A DNA stretch of 64,000 nucleotides from Hyphomicrobium denitrificans ATCC 51888 (GCF_000143145.1 NC_014313.1:2914001-2978000), one strand, 5' to 3'; shown: positions 1 through 9,469, numbered from the stretch's first letter. Made by a program: numbers and translations. Notes: generated by a model from the letters alone, not told the origin.

Positions 1-382
1 AACGACTGCTACTTTGTGCTTTCTTTCCATGTCCTGCTCATGCTGCTTGCTTGACGATGACTGTACTCATGCTTCGCGCGACAACCAGAACACCGCCTTG
101 GCGCCAGGTTGGGCGATCCCGAATGGAGAGAGCTAGAATGGGGCATCGACCGTCGTCGATAGGGCCTTTTTTCGTTCCATGTAACGTAGACTAATAATGT
201 CATCGTTATTCAGTCAACAAAAGGCGGACGAAATAAGTCTGCGTTATAACGAAGCAATTTTTTGCGCACTCCAGCCGGTGCTTGAAGCTTCGTAGAGGCA
301 CCTGCGCCGGGTCCCGATCAAAGTCTGATCGCCGTCATCTCGGCTCTTGAAGAGTGTAACGTGGATATATAGCATCCCCTTT
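1..382. other. Left-edge region without a convincing gene
   Basis: No recognisable gene is seen here. A 64-codon open frame on the minus strand (9-203) is Ser/Arg-rich with two Cys (RRCSGC) but has no recognised domain, and I do not call it. An imperfect dyad, AATAATG-TCAT-CGTTATT at 193-210 with one mismatch, lies about 170 bp upstream of the Rrf2-type regulator. It could be an operator or chance. The region is more AT-rich than the genes to its right, as expected for a promoter region. Confidence 0.4.
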
Positions 383-937
383 ATGGCCTATATCGGAAAT
401 GGCGTCGAATACGCTTTACACTGCCTTCTTTGGCTCACTGAGCCGGTCGAGCAACGACCGAGCAGCCGGGATCTTGCCGATCTGCAGGGAATCTCTCCTG
501 CGTTCTTGGCAAAGATCTTTGCAAAGCTAGAGAAGGCCGGCATCGTTGAAGCAAGCGGCGGCATTCGCGGCGGTTATCGTCTTGCCCGGCCGACTTCAAA
601 AATCAGTGTTTTGAATGTCGTCGACGCCGTCGAAGGCAGCAAGCCGCTTTTCGATTGCCAGGAAGTTCGGGGACGGTGCGCACTGTTTGAGAACAAGCCA
701 CCTAAGTGGGCAACCAAAGGTGTCTGCGAGATCCACGCGGTGATGTTGCGCGCCGAGAAAGTCCTACGCGACGAACTTTCCAAGACGACTCTTGCCTCTC
801 TGTCAGATGGCAAACGCATGCCCGCCGGCTTCCAAAATCAAGTGCGCACTTGGTTTGCCGATCGCCAGACGGCACGAGAAGATGCGCGCATCGCCGCAAT
901 GCGATCCCGTGCAGGTCATGACGACAAGGAGCGATAG
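383..937 (+). CDS. Rrf2 family transcriptional regulator
   Basis: A 184-residue DNA-binding regulator of the Rrf2 family (IscR, NsrR, RirA relatives). The N-terminus (MAYIGNGVEYALHCLLWL) and the winged-helix segment with SPAFLAKIFAKLEKAGIVEASGGIRGGYRLAR-like composition (about residues 38-70) are characteristic. The ATG at 383 gives the normal Rrf2 N-terminus; an upstream in-frame TTG at 347 would add 12 atypical residues. Three cysteines lie in the region that binds Fe-S or senses redox in relatives: C92, C99 and C115. Their spacing (C-x6-C-x15-C) differs from the tighter IscR arrangement, so the ligand, if any, cannot be predicted. The C-terminal tail of about 50 residues is charged and longer than in typical family members. 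No iron-sulfur or nitric-oxide gene is adjacent, so the target is unknown. Confidence 0.85.
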   Translation: MAYIGNGVEYALHCLLWLTEPVEQRPSSRDLADLQGISPAFLAKIFAKLEKAGIVEASGGIRGGYRLARPTSKISVLNVVDAVEGSKPLFDCQEVRGRCALFENKPPKWATKGVCEIHAVMLRAEKVLRDELSKTTLASLSDGKRMPAGFQNQVRTWFADRQTAREDARIAAMRSRAGHDDKER

Positions 938-1053
938 GTCGAGGTATTCCAGAGTCCATGTCCGCAGCTGGAGTTGCAGCCGACGTTCGGAGCGGTTCCC
1001 TGTAAGCGCCAATGACCCGAAGCGAACCTGAAGCCGTCGGGCAGGTCGCGCGA

Positions 1054-1584
1054 TCAGGCGGGAACGTAAGTCAACCTGATCGCGTCCTCGCCGATCAGAT
1101 CGCTGGCCTCAAGGCGGAGCCGCGGCCGGGGGCCCGCGAAGAATGGCGCGCCACGGCCAAGCACCACGGGGTGGAAGTAGAGTCGATACTCGTCGATCAG
1201 AGCAAGCTCGCTCAGGCTTCCAGCCAGCTTTGGTCCGCTGACATGAATCTCGCCCGCGCGCTCCGCCTTCAGCCCGCGGATCACCGCCTCGACGTTGTCC
1301 CCGACAAGCGTGGCGTTGGGGCCGACCGACGTCAATGAGCGTGACACGACCCACTTCGGTTGGCTCCGCCACGCAGCCGCGAAGTCTTGCAACTCCGGAG
1401 TCCATTCGGGATGGTCCTCGTCCCAATAGCGCATGATCTCGTACATGCGGCGGCCGTACACACTGCCGGTCACGCTGCGCACTTGCTCGATCCAGTGACG
1501 AAAGAGCATGGGACCGGGCGCAAATTTCTCGTGGTCAACATAGCCGTCCAGGGACACATTCATTCCGAAGACGATCTTTGCCAT
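1054..1584 (-). CDS. Dihydrofolate reductase family protein (RibD C-terminal domain-like)
   Basis: A 176-residue single-domain protein of the RibD_C/dihydrofolate-reductase-like family. It starts with the usual first strand and loop (MAKIVFGMNVSLDGYVD), has a mid-protein nucleotide-binding region (GEIHVSGPKLAGSL, about residues 111-124) and the late LIDEYRLYFHPVVLGRG segment (about 129-145), which are the family hallmarks. Members bind NADPH; most stand-alone ones, often called YwjB/YyaP-like, have no proven substrate. The ATG at 1584 is preceded by GGGAG at a reasonable distance. It is a monocistronic unit convergent with the Rrf2-type gene. Folate or riboflavin metabolism should not be assumed. 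Confidence 0.85.
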   Translation of the reverse strand: MAKIVFGMNVSLDGYVDHEKFAPGPMLFRHWIEQVRSVTGSVYGRRMYEIMRYWDEDHPEWTPELQDFAAAWRSQPKWVVSRSLTSVGPNATLVGDNVEAVIRGLKAERAGEIHVSGPKLAGSLSELALIDEYRLYFHPVVLGRGAPFFAGPRPRLRLEASDLIGEDAIRLTYVPA

Positions 1585-1819
1585 GCCGCGAAATCTCCCA
1601 TTCGAGGTTCGTCGGCATGACCAACCGGCTGAACCGACGACCGGATTCAGATCATATTTTCCATGACTTGGTTAGCTACCGTCGCATCTGATCTCAGCGG
1701 CGTGTGGAGAGTTATAAATCGCATTGCGGAAAATATCTGTGCCGGCAACCGTCCTTTACTTGGCAACCGCCAAGCACTCGACTAGCGTTCGAGTAGGTTT
1801 GTTTTTACGGGGGGTTGCA

Positions 1820-2119
1820 ATGCGGATTTTCAAGTTAGGCTTCGCGGCCGCGGTTATGGCGTGCGCCCTTTCGGCGATGGCTCAGGCGGCCGATTGCACC
1901 AGGGTTGCAGCCATTGGCGATAACGTCACCCACGATTTGGCGGTGCTGTTCTCCACAAACGCGCTCAAGAATACAATCGCCGGGCGAGGGCTTATAGGGA
2001 AAGGGCCAGTGAAAACCAGCTGCAAATCAGGCTCGGCGATGATTGAGTGTTACTCCTCGCAGATGGCCTGCAAGGGCGGAACGCCCGCGACCTGCTTGGG
2101 CCCCTGGCTATGCTTCTGA
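1820..2119 (+). CDS. Small exported protein of unknown function
   Basis: A 99-residue protein with a clear Sec signal peptide (MRIFKLGFAAAVMACALSAMAQAA, probable cleavage after AQA) and a short mature part with six cysteines, suggesting disulfide bonding in the periplasm. The ATG at 1820 follows a GGGG-rich ribosome binding site at 1809-1814; a longer in-frame reading from 1724 would put 32 unlikely residues ahead of the signal peptide. I recognise no family. It stands alone between the dihydrofolate-reductase-like gene (divergent) and the LuxR-type regulator about 190 bp downstream. Confidence 0.65.
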   Translation: MRIFKLGFAAAVMACALSAMAQAADCTRVAAIGDNVTHDLAVLFSTNALKNTIAGRGLIGKGPVKTSCKSGSAMIECYSSQMACKGGTPATCLGPWLCF

Positions 2120-2307
2120 ACCCGGCCTGGCGTACTGGCTGGTCATTGTCACTCGCAAGCCACCGCCTCAAGCGACTTGCGCTCGGACGGGGCGTGAAGC
2201 CCGAGCAGTGACATCTGTCAGCGTTCAGAAATTTTTGTTTGCGCCATGAAGCCTAAGTGCAGAGATACTCGGACAGCGTTTCCTGACCGGGCTATCGAGC
2301 ACTGCCA

Positions 2308-3096
2308 ATGACCATCGACGCAAGCACACTCACTTCCATTCACACCTTGTGGGACGAGCTTGCGGACTTTGATGCCGCGCGCGCGCCGGAAGCCCGCGAT
2401 CATCTCCTCGAGCGCATGTGCCATCTGATCAACGCCCAGAACGCCACCTGGATGGGCGCCGTGCGCCTGGGTGAGCCGCGTCCTGGCGATCAGGTAAAAG
2501 GCTGGAGACCCCGCGCCATCCGCGAACTGTACCCAAATCTCCTCTTCGCCAATAAGGCGAAGGAACAGGTGGACAAGCTCGAGGCTGGTTCAGTGGACGA
2601 GACGACGATCGCCAACGTGGCCCTCGCCGGCCAGTACCGGTTCAATCGACTCATCGATCTCGTGCCCGAGACTTGGTTCGAGGGTGACTACTACCGCACC
2701 TTCTACGTCGGTGCCGGGTACCGCGACACGATCTGGGCCGGCATTCCGATCAACGAGGATGCGGAAAGCTATTTCGGCTTCTACCGCTCTCTCGAGCAGG
2801 AGCCATTCGGTACGTCCGAGCGCGATGTGGTGGGGTATGCGCTGCGCGGTCTGCGCTGGTTCCATCGCTTGCAGATGTTGGGCGAAGGACTCGGCGTGGC
2901 ATCGTCGCCGCTGACCCCCGTCGAACGGCGCGTACTCGGAGGTCTTCTGCAGGGATTGTCCGAGCGGGAGATTGCGGCTTCCAACGACCAGAGTCGGCAC
3001 ACGACGCATGATCACGTGAAGCGCATCTTCCGCAAGTACGGCGTCAGCAGCCGCAGCGCCCTCATGGCGCTATGGCTCGGCCGCCCACCCCCCTGA
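2308..3096 (+). CDS. LuxR family transcriptional regulator
   Basis: A 262-residue regulator. Residues 1-195 form a sensor-like region with no autoinducer-domain signature that I can identify; its middle resembles a GAF-like fold by general pattern only. Residues about 203-255 are a LuxR/GerE helix-turn-helix (LTPVERRVLGGLLQGLSERE, then the recognition helix in HTTHDHVKRIFRKYGVSSR). The usual 'A..L.IS..TV..H...I..KL' pattern is recognisable but the residues ahead of the recognition helix (NDQSRHT) are divergent. The gene ends about 110 bp upstream of the autotransporter start on the same strand, so it may control that gene; this is inferred from position only. Confidence 0.85.
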   Translation: MTIDASTLTSIHTLWDELADFDAARAPEARDHLLERMCHLINAQNATWMGAVRLGEPRPGDQVKGWRPRAIRELYPNLLFANKAKEQVDKLEAGSVDETTIANVALAGQYRFNRLIDLVPETWFEGDYYRTFYVGAGYRDTIWAGIPINEDAESYFGFYRSLEQEPFGTSERDVVGYALRGLRWFHRLQMLGEGLGVASSPLTPVERRVLGGLLQGLSEREIAASNDQSRHTTHDHVKRIFRKYGVSSRSALMALWLGRPPP

Positions 3097-3206
3097 TCCG
3101 GGGATTTAGCGAAGCACCCGATTCGCCTACCCGTTTACTGAGGCGTTCCGCGTCATACGCGGGGCCTGAAGGGGGCATGCGCCGCTTTAAGTGCGGTGGG
3201 GGGCTT

Positions 3207-6200
3207 ATGCGTCATTTCACGTCTTCGCATCGGGATCCAGTACGCCATTGCTGCGTGTTGCGAGCTGCAGCGCGCGCAGGCGTTTCTGCGCTCGCGCTCG
3301 TCCTCTTCGACGGCACGGCATCCGCGGACAGCCTGCTCATCGGTGCCGGCGGCGATGGCGGCCTCGCAGATGTTTCGATCGCGGGTGACGGCGGCGGCGG
3401 TGGCATTGGCGGGGGCGGTGCCGGCAGTGCCGGTGGCGGTGGCGGCGGCCTCACCGGCGGCGGCATGATGAGTGGCGGATTCAGGGGCGGCGACGGCGGT
3501 GCGGGAGGTGCTGGAGCCAGCGGCGGCGCTGGTCCTGACAACTCCAATGGCGCAAGCGGTAGCATGGGCGGCGGCGGCGGCTCGATCCACTTCAGTGACG
3601 GTGGTGGGGGCGGCGGTATCGGCGGCGGCGGCGGTGAAGGCGGTGTCTCCGGCGGTTTCACCGGCGGCTCCGGCGGCAGCAACGGCGGCGGTGGTGGCGG
3701 CTCCGGAAATGAAAGCGCTTCGGGGCAAAACGGAGCAGACGGAGCCAATGGCATCGTCGTCGACGCCAACGGCTCGGTCATATCCACGGCGCTCGCGAGC
3801 GACGGCGCGGGCGACATCACGACCCCGAACACGATGACGATTTCAAACTCCCACAGCTACGACTTCGTCGGCGTGGGCGGCGGCGGCGGTGGCGCTGGCG
3901 GCCTCACAAGTGGCCACGGTGGCGGCGACGGAACCTCTGGCTCTCTGACCTTAACGGGGCCGGGTGCCGACCTGAACGTTCTGAGATCGATGCTTGTCGG
4001 CGGTGCTGGCGGCGGCAGCAGCGGCGGCGGCGCCAACCCAGGAGGCGCCGGCGGGGACGGCACGCTCTTCATGGACGATGAGGCAAAACTTGGTGTAGCG
4101 GGCACCTTGCTTGTCGGCGGTTCGGGCGGCGGCACCGATACCGGCGGCGCGGGCGGTGCGGCCACGATGAGCATCCGCGGTGACGCTAGGGTGTTAATTG
4201 GCGACGCGCTAATCATTGGCGGTCTCCATGGATTGACGTGGTTTGACGCTCCCGCCGGGAACGGCGGAACGGGCATCCTCAACCTTGGCTCTGGCGCGGT
4301 TTATTTCATCGGCGGCGCCACACTCACGGTCAACGATACGGGTACGCTCAACTTCGGCAATGCCACGGCCGGCGTCGAAGTGGCCGGTGAACTTGCGGGT
4401 CTGACCGCCGTCACCAACAACGGCACGATCAATTTCAATCAGAGCGACGCGACGCTGCTTTTCGAGCACGCTATCAGTGGCACGGGCAGCGTCAACCACA
4501 ACAGCAGCGGCATCACCACACTCACCGGTGTCAACACCTACACCGGCGGCACCACGATCACGGCCGGCACGCTCATCGGTGACGCAACATCGTTGCAGGG
4601 CGACATCGTCAATGACGCGGCGCTGATCTTCAATCAAGCAGGGGCTGGGGCTTATTCCGGTGATATTTCAGGTTCAGGAAGCTTCACCAAGATCGGCGGC
4701 GGCACGCTGAGATTGACGGGCACCAACACCTACGTTGGCGGCACGACGGTTTCGAGCGGCACACTCCAGGGCGACACCGCTTCGCTGCAAGGCGACATCG
4801 TCAACGACTCAGTCGTCATCTTCGGGCAAGCCGTGAACGACACCTATGCCGGCAACATGTCTGGAGCGGGGGGACTGGGAGTAGCCGGCACGGGAGTGCT
4901 GACGCTTGCCGGAACCAATACTTACATCGGCGGGACGATCATCATTTTCGGCACGCTCGAGGTCCAAGGTGGTGCTGCGCTGTCGGATTCGGGTGCGGTG
5001 TTCGTTTCCAATGACCCGACGGCGCGATTGCTAGTGACGACATCCGAAGTCATCGGCGCGTTGTCGGACGGCGGGACCACGGGTGGAATCGTGGAGATTG
5101 CGGCCGGCCAGACGCTGACGACCGGAGACGCAACAAACTCCTCCTTCGCAGGCAAAATCGAAGGAAACGGCGCAATCACCAAGCAGGGTGCAGGCGTGTT
5201 CACGCTCACCGGCTTGAACACGTACGCGGGTGCGACGACGCTCAACGCGGGCACGCTGGTCGTCAATGGCTCGATTGCAAGCTCGGAGACGACGGTCAAT
5301 AGCGGTGGAACGCTGATGGGCAGCGGTCAACTCGGCGGCGTGACGGTGCGGGCGGGTGGCATCCATGCGCCCGGCAACTCCATCGGCACCCAAACAGTGA
5401 ACGGGGCCTATAGTCTGGCCGCGGGTGGAATCCTCGCAATCGAAACGAACAGCGCGGGCGAAAGCGACCGCGTGATCGTCAACGGTACCGTCGATCTCAC
5501 GGGAGCGACGTTGCGCGTATTGGCGGAGGGTGGAAACTACGCAGTCGCAACCAACTACCTGATCATCGACAACGACGGCTCCGATGCCGTGATGGGTACT
5601 TTTGCGACCATCACCAGCAGCCTCGCGTTTCTCGACCCGACCGTGAACTATGCTGGTGGAACGGGCAACGATGTAATGTTGACGCTCATGCGCAATGACG
5701 TTCGCTTCGCCGACGTCGCTGCGACGCCCAATCAACGCGCGAGCGCAACGGCGCTCGGCCAGCTTCCCGCGCATAATCCGCTCGTGAGCCTCGTGGCCGG
5801 GCAAAGTGCCGACGGGGCGCGACGGGCGTTCGATGCGCTATCCGGCGAGGTTCATGCCACGCTCGGCGGGACGCTGGCGCTCGACAGCCGCTTCGCGCGC
5901 GGCGCCATATTCTCCAGGTTGCAGCAGGCGCATTATGCAGGTTCGTTCGGCGCCGGTTCCGGTTCGGCCGCCCCGCTCGCTAACACTGGAACGACAGCGG
6001 TCGTCCGCCGCTCGGACGCGTCAATGATGAGCCTTGGCATGGGAAGCGACGAGCACGCGCCGGAGCGCGATGTCCCGCACATCGCCTCGCCGCTCGTGTT
6101 CTGGACGCAGGCGTTCGGCTCCTGGGCCAATACGGACGGAGACGGCAATGCGGCGTCCGGCAGCCGCACCATCGGCGGCTTCCTTTCGGGCGTCGACGCA

Positions 6201-6914
6201 AATGCGGGTGGCGGTTGGCGCACAGGCATTGCACTCGGCTATTCGCAATCAAACGTCAGCGTGTCGCAACGCATCTCCTCAGCCGAAATCGGCAGTACGC
6301 ATCTCGCGGCCTACGCGGGTGGCCCTGTTGGCCTCTTCGCACTCCGCACCGGCGCCTCGTGGAGCTGGAACGACATCGACACCGAGCGCTCTGTGCTGAT
6401 CTCGAGCTTCCTCGATCGCGTGGAGGCCGATTACGACGGCGACACTGGACAGATCTTCGGTGAGATCGCGCTGCCGATGAGTGCGGGCGACCTGAGCTTC
6501 GAGCCGTTCGCCAATCTGGCTTACGTCCACGTCGCGACAGATCGCTTTTCGGAGCAGGGCGGCGTGGTGGCCCTCGACGGATTCAGCGGCGACCAGAATG
6601 TCGGATTTTCAGCTCTCGGCGTTCGTCTTGCGACGCAGTCGACGATCGGCGCCGCCGTGATCGTCTCGCGCGCCTCCTTCGCCTGGCAGCACGCCTTTGG
6701 CGATGTCGTTCCTACGCGCGCTCTTGCGTTTGCAGGGAGTGGAGCGGACATGACCATTGCAGGCGTACCTCTGGCCCGTGATACGGCGTTGATCGAGGCT
6801 GGCCTCGACATCAGTCTCTCGTCCTCAGTAACCGCTGGCTTCTCCTACAATGGCGAAATCGCAAGCGACGTAGAGGATCACGGCTTGTCCGGAAGACTGC
6901 ACTGGCAGTTTTGA
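3207..6914 (+). CDS. Glycine-rich autotransporter (type Va) with PATR repeats and outer-membrane beta-barrel
   Basis: A surface protein of about 1235 residues. An N-terminal signal peptide (residues 1 to about 41, ending GTASA) is followed by a Gly-rich passenger stretch (about residues 45-190, many runs of four to six Gly). Further Gly-rich segments follow to about residue 380. Four passenger-associated repeats share the LTG.NTY.GGTT...GTL pattern at about nt 4500-4580, 4690-4770, 4890-4970 and 5180-5260. The last 280 residues, from about nt 6090, form an autotransporter barrel ending in ..LHWQF with a terminal Phe. I chose the ATG at 3207 because it opens a good signal peptide and follows GGTGGGGGG; the frame is open upstream to 3072 and overlaps the regulator. 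The protein is probably an adhesin or surface fibre; its partner is unknown. Confidence 0.88.
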   Translation: MRHFTSSHRDPVRHCCVLRAAARAGVSALALVLFDGTASADSLLIGAGGDGGLADVSIAGDGGGGGIGGGGAGSAGGGGGGLTGGGMMSGGFRGGDGGAGGAGASGGAGPDNSNGASGSMGGGGGSIHFSDGGGGGGIGGGGGEGGVSGGFTGGSGGSNGGGGGGSGNESASGQNGADGANGIVVDANGSVISTALASDGAGDITTPNTMTISNSHSYDFVGVGGGGGGAGGLTSGHGGGDGTSGSLTLTGPGADLNVLRSMLVGGAGGGSSGGGANPGGAGGDGTLFMDDEAKLGVAGTLLVGGSGGGTDTGGAGGAATMSIRGDARVLIGDALIIGGLHGLTWFDAPAGNGGTGILNLGSGAVYFIGGATLTVNDTGTLNFGNATAGVEVAGELAGLTAVTNNGTINFNQSDATLLFEHAISGTGSVNHNSSGITTLTGVNTYTGGTTITAGTLIGDATSLQGDIVNDAALIFNQAGAGAYSGDISGSGSFTKIGGGTLRLTGTNTYVGGTTVSSGTLQGDTASLQGDIVNDSVVIFGQAVNDTYAGNMSGAGGLGVAGTGVLTLAGTNTYIGGTIIIFGTLEVQGGAALSDSGAVFVSNDPTARLLVTTSEVIGALSDGGTTGGIVEIAAGQTLTTGDATNSSFAGKIEGNGAITKQGAGVFTLTGLNTYAGATTLNAGTLVVNGSIASSETTVNSGGTLMGSGQLGGVTVRAGGIHAPGNSIGTQTVNGAYSLAAGGILAIETNSAGESDRVIVNGTVDLTGATLRVLAEGGNYAVATNYLIIDNDGSDAVMGTFATITSSLAFLDPTVNYAGGTGNDVMLTLMRNDVRFADVAATPNQRASATALGQLPAHNPLVSLVAGQSADGARRAFDALSGEVHATLGGTLALDSRFARGAIFSRLQQAHYAGSFGAGSGSAAPLANTGTTAVVRRSDASMMSLGMGSDEHAPERDVPHIASPLVFWTQAFGSWANTDGDGNAASGSRTIGGFLSGVDANAGGGWRTGIALGYSQSNVSVSQRISSAEIGSTHLAAYAGGPVGLFALRTGASWSWNDIDTERSVLISSFLDRVEADYDGDTGQIFGEIALPMSAGDLSFEPFANLAYVHVATDRFSEQGGVVALDGFSGDQNVGFSALGVRLATQSTIGAAVIVSRASFAWQHAFGDVVPTRALAFAGSGADMTIAGVPLARDTALIEAGLDISLSSSVTAGFSYNGEIASDVEDHGLSGRLHWQF
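4570..4840 (+). repeat. 64-codon internal duplication in the autotransporter passenger
   Basis: Two adjacent passenger units share the core SLQGDIVND followed by a hydrophobic strand (at about 4590 and 4782, 192 bases apart, that is 64 codons). Each is followed by a G.Y.G(D/N)(I/M)SG(S/A)G turn and then a new TY.GG repeat. The protein-level identity is high while the DNA has diverged at third positions, so this is an established duplication within the beta-helix rather than a very recent one. Confidence 0.7.
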
Positions 6915-7007
6915 TCGCATCAGATCGGCGCCGGTCTGAAAGGCTTTGGACCTTATCTTCCGGCGTAGCTCTCGAGCCGCACGATCAGCATTTAAGACTT
7001 ACGTGAG

Positions 7008-7035
7008 CAGCCCGAACGCGGGAGCGTTCGGGCTG
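7008..7035. terminator. Hairpin between convergent autotransporter and siderophore receptor genes
   Basis: A perfect 12-bp inverted repeat (CAGCCCGAACGC, loop GGGA, GCGTTCGGGCTG) sits between the stop codon at 6914 and the convergent stop at 7055. The position suits a bidirectional terminator. There is no T-tract on either strand directly after the stem, so intrinsic termination is not certain; it may instead protect the 3' ends of messages. Confidence 0.6.
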
Positions 7036-7054
7036 TCGAAAAATGTGCCGGACG

Positions 7055-9442
7055 TTAGAAATTGGACGTCAGAGACACGTAAGCTGTGGTGGGCGCACCA
7101 GGGGTAATGTTGTTATTATTGTGCGCCGAGATGTAATACCCTTCATTGAAAATATTCTCGACGTTGACCTGCGCCCGAAGGTTATCGTTGATTTTCCAAA
7201 AGACGGCAGCGTCAACAGTTGTGAAGCTGGGCAGAACGACTTCGGTCGTCGACAGCTGAGCGAACATATCCGTGCGATGAACAATGCCGAAACCAGCACC
7301 GAATGCTTTGGTGAATTGGTATCGGTTCCAGAGCGAAAATGTATCGCTCGGGAGCAGCGGTAACGGCGTGCCGGCAGGTGCCGTCGTTGCCGTGGCTTTG
7401 GTGACTTTGCCAACTTGATGGCCATAGCCCGCGGAAATCTGCCAAGCATCCGTTAGGTACCCGACGAGGCCTGCCTCGAAGCCTTTGACCTCGGTTTCGC
7501 CAGTTTGGATGAATGTGCCATCGGGTTGCTGGAAGCGCACGTTGGTGCGCGTCAACTGATAACCCGCAGCGGTAAACGCCAGATCCGGGGTAAGGTCCCA
7601 CTTTACGCCGACTTCGTAATTGGTGAATTTTTCGGGGTCGAGGTTGACGGTAGCGCTGTTCACAGCCGAAAACTGATCACCAGATGCGGGAAGATACGAA
7701 ACTGCGTAGCTGCCGTAGATCGACAAGCTATCGGTCGGTTTCAGCACCACGCCGGCGCGAGGCGACACGAGATCGTCGTTCTGCTTGAGGGTCGTGCTCG
7801 TGTTGCGATCGAAGAGATCCAAGTCGAACGTCTCGTGCCTGACGCCACCGATAATCTCCAGGTACCGGGTGATCTCCATCTGGTCCTGAATGTAAAATGA
7901 CCGGCTGTTTGCTTTCACATCGTTATTGGCCTGCGAAGACACGCCCTGGAACAAGATGTCGGGTGTGAAAATCGTCGGATGCGAAAACGAGGTCGTGCAT
8001 GTGCTGGTTACACCAGACACGACAATCGAGCTGCACGCGCCGCCGGAAGGAGGCGACTGGAAGAAGCCGTTCTGACGGTAGTTCCTCGACTTCTGATGTC
8101 CGAACTCCATGCCTCCCAGAAGTGTATGCCGCGACCATCCGAGATCGAATTTGTACGTCAGGTCGGTCTGGTTGAAGATGTTTTGGCGATCGTTTTCCTG
8201 GTTGTACGCCTGCAACTGCACCGTATCGGCAGCCAGGTTCGCCGGACCCGATGCGAAGACGTTTTGATAGAACTTGTCGTAGTTCGCGAAGTACGTGTGG
8301 TTCCGTATCTTCAAACCATAGTCCGTCTTATGCTCGATCGTCGCGAACGCGCTGTCGACGGTCGCTTCCGAATAGCTCACATCAGGATTGCCGAAGAATG
8401 TCGAACGGCTCGTCGGTGCCGGCCGGCCGTTAAATGAGGGAATCCCGCGGTCGGCCGTCCGGTGATCGAAGTAATGCTCGTAGCCAACACGAACTTGCGT
8501 TTGACTGTCGATGCGGAACGCGAAGGTCGGATTTACGCCCCAACGCTCGAGGTCGACGAAATCACGGTAGCTTTCGCTGTCCTCGTAGACCGCCGTCAGA
8601 CGAAAAGCTGCATCGGGTGTTATCGCATCCCCGACGTCGATTGATGTGCGCTTGAAATCATACATGCCACCTGTGACGGTTGCCTCGCCGATGTGGGAAC
8701 CGTCGGCCTGCTTCGTCACACGATTTATGGCACCACCGGCGCCGCCTCGACCGAAGATCAGCGCGTTCGGACCCTTCAGTATTTCGATGCGTTCCGTATT
8801 GTACAAATCGCGAAAAATTTGCGCGTCATCGCGAACGCCGTCGATATAAAAATCGGCAGTCGTGCCCTGACCACGGATCGTCGGCTGGTCACGGTTCCCT
8901 TCGCCCTGGCCCATAATGACGCCGGGAACATATTTCGTCACGTCGCCGATGCTCGTGGCGTTCTGATCCTGAATTTGCTGTTCAGTGATGACTGAAATCG
9001 ACTGCGGAACGTTGCGTAGCGGTGTGTTCGTCTTGGTGGCCGACGATGTTGTGGTCGCGAGGTAGCCGTTGACGCTGCCGCTATTGAGATTGCTGTTCCC
9101 GTTAGCGGCCGACTCCGACCCGTTTCCTCCAGCAAACGCTGCAGATGCGTCGGTGGGCTCGTCCGTTGGCGGCGCGGCTTTCTTCGCTGCGGCGGGCGCC
9201 TTCTTAGCCGACGCTGCAGACTTGGCTTTCTTAGCCGCTTTTGACTTCGCCTTGCGTTCTTCCTCTTCATCGGACGTGACGACCACTGCGGGCAATGAGT
9301 TGTCGCCTGGCGCCGCCGGAGCTTCGCTATCTGCGCGGGATTCCGATGGATTAGGCTGCTCAGAAGGTGCTTGAGCTAATGCTGGGATCGGAGCGATCGC
9401 CGCAAAAATTGCCAGTGCGCTAGGAACTTTCCAACTGAACAT
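7055..9442 (-). CDS. TonB-dependent siderophore receptor
   Basis: An outer-membrane receptor of 795 residues. It has a Sec signal peptide (to about residue 24, PALAQA), then an unusually long Ala/Lys-rich linker (about residues 60-95), then the plug domain starting near TNTPLRNVPQSISVIT with the PTIRGQG, FYIDGVRDD and ERIEILKGPNALIFGRG motifs, and a 22-strand barrel ending in SLTSNF with terminal Phe. The plug matches the ferric-siderophore branch (Fiu/FhuE/catecholate type) rather than vitamin B12. The ATG at 9442 is preferred over the TTG one codon upstream. No TonB/ExbBD or siderophore synthesis genes lie nearby. A palindrome lies just upstream (see that entry), suggesting metal-responsive control. 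Confidence 0.9.
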   Translation of the reverse strand: MFSWKVPSALAIFAAIAPIPALAQAPSEQPNPSESRADSEAPAAPGDNSLPAVVVTSDEEEERKAKSKAAKKAKSAASAKKAPAAAKKAAPPTDEPTDASAAFAGGNGSESAANGNSNLNSGSVNGYLATTTSSATKTNTPLRNVPQSISVITEQQIQDQNATSIGDVTKYVPGVIMGQGEGNRDQPTIRGQGTTADFYIDGVRDDAQIFRDLYNTERIEILKGPNALIFGRGGAGGAINRVTKQADGSHIGEATVTGGMYDFKRTSIDVGDAITPDAAFRLTAVYEDSESYRDFVDLERWGVNPTFAFRIDSQTQVRVGYEHYFDHRTADRGIPSFNGRPAPTSRSTFFGNPDVSYSEATVDSAFATIEHKTDYGLKIRNHTYFANYDKFYQNVFASGPANLAADTVQLQAYNQENDRQNIFNQTDLTYKFDLGWSRHTLLGGMEFGHQKSRNYRQNGFFQSPPSGGACSSIVVSGVTSTCTTSFSHPTIFTPDILFQGVSSQANNDVKANSRSFYIQDQMEITRYLEIIGGVRHETFDLDLFDRNTSTTLKQNDDLVSPRAGVVLKPTDSLSIYGSYAVSYLPASGDQFSAVNSATVNLDPEKFTNYEVGVKWDLTPDLAFTAAGYQLTRTNVRFQQPDGTFIQTGETEVKGFEAGLVGYLTDAWQISAGYGHQVGKVTKATATTAPAGTPLPLLPSDTFSLWNRYQFTKAFGAGFGIVHRTDMFAQLSTTEVVLPSFTTVDAAVFWKINDNLRAQVNVENIFNEGYYISAHNNNNITPGAPTTAYVSLTSNF

Positions 9443-9469
9443 CAATGCACATTTTCCAAATTTGAATAG

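Noticed and set aside
9..203. 64-codon minus-strand frame at the left edge
   Set aside because: Ser/Arg-rich, no ribosome site or family recognised.
3212..3832. Minus-strand proline-rich frame opposite the Gly-rich passenger
   Set aside because: Gly codons GGN read as Pro (NCC) on the other strand, so the proline-rich sequence is an artefact.
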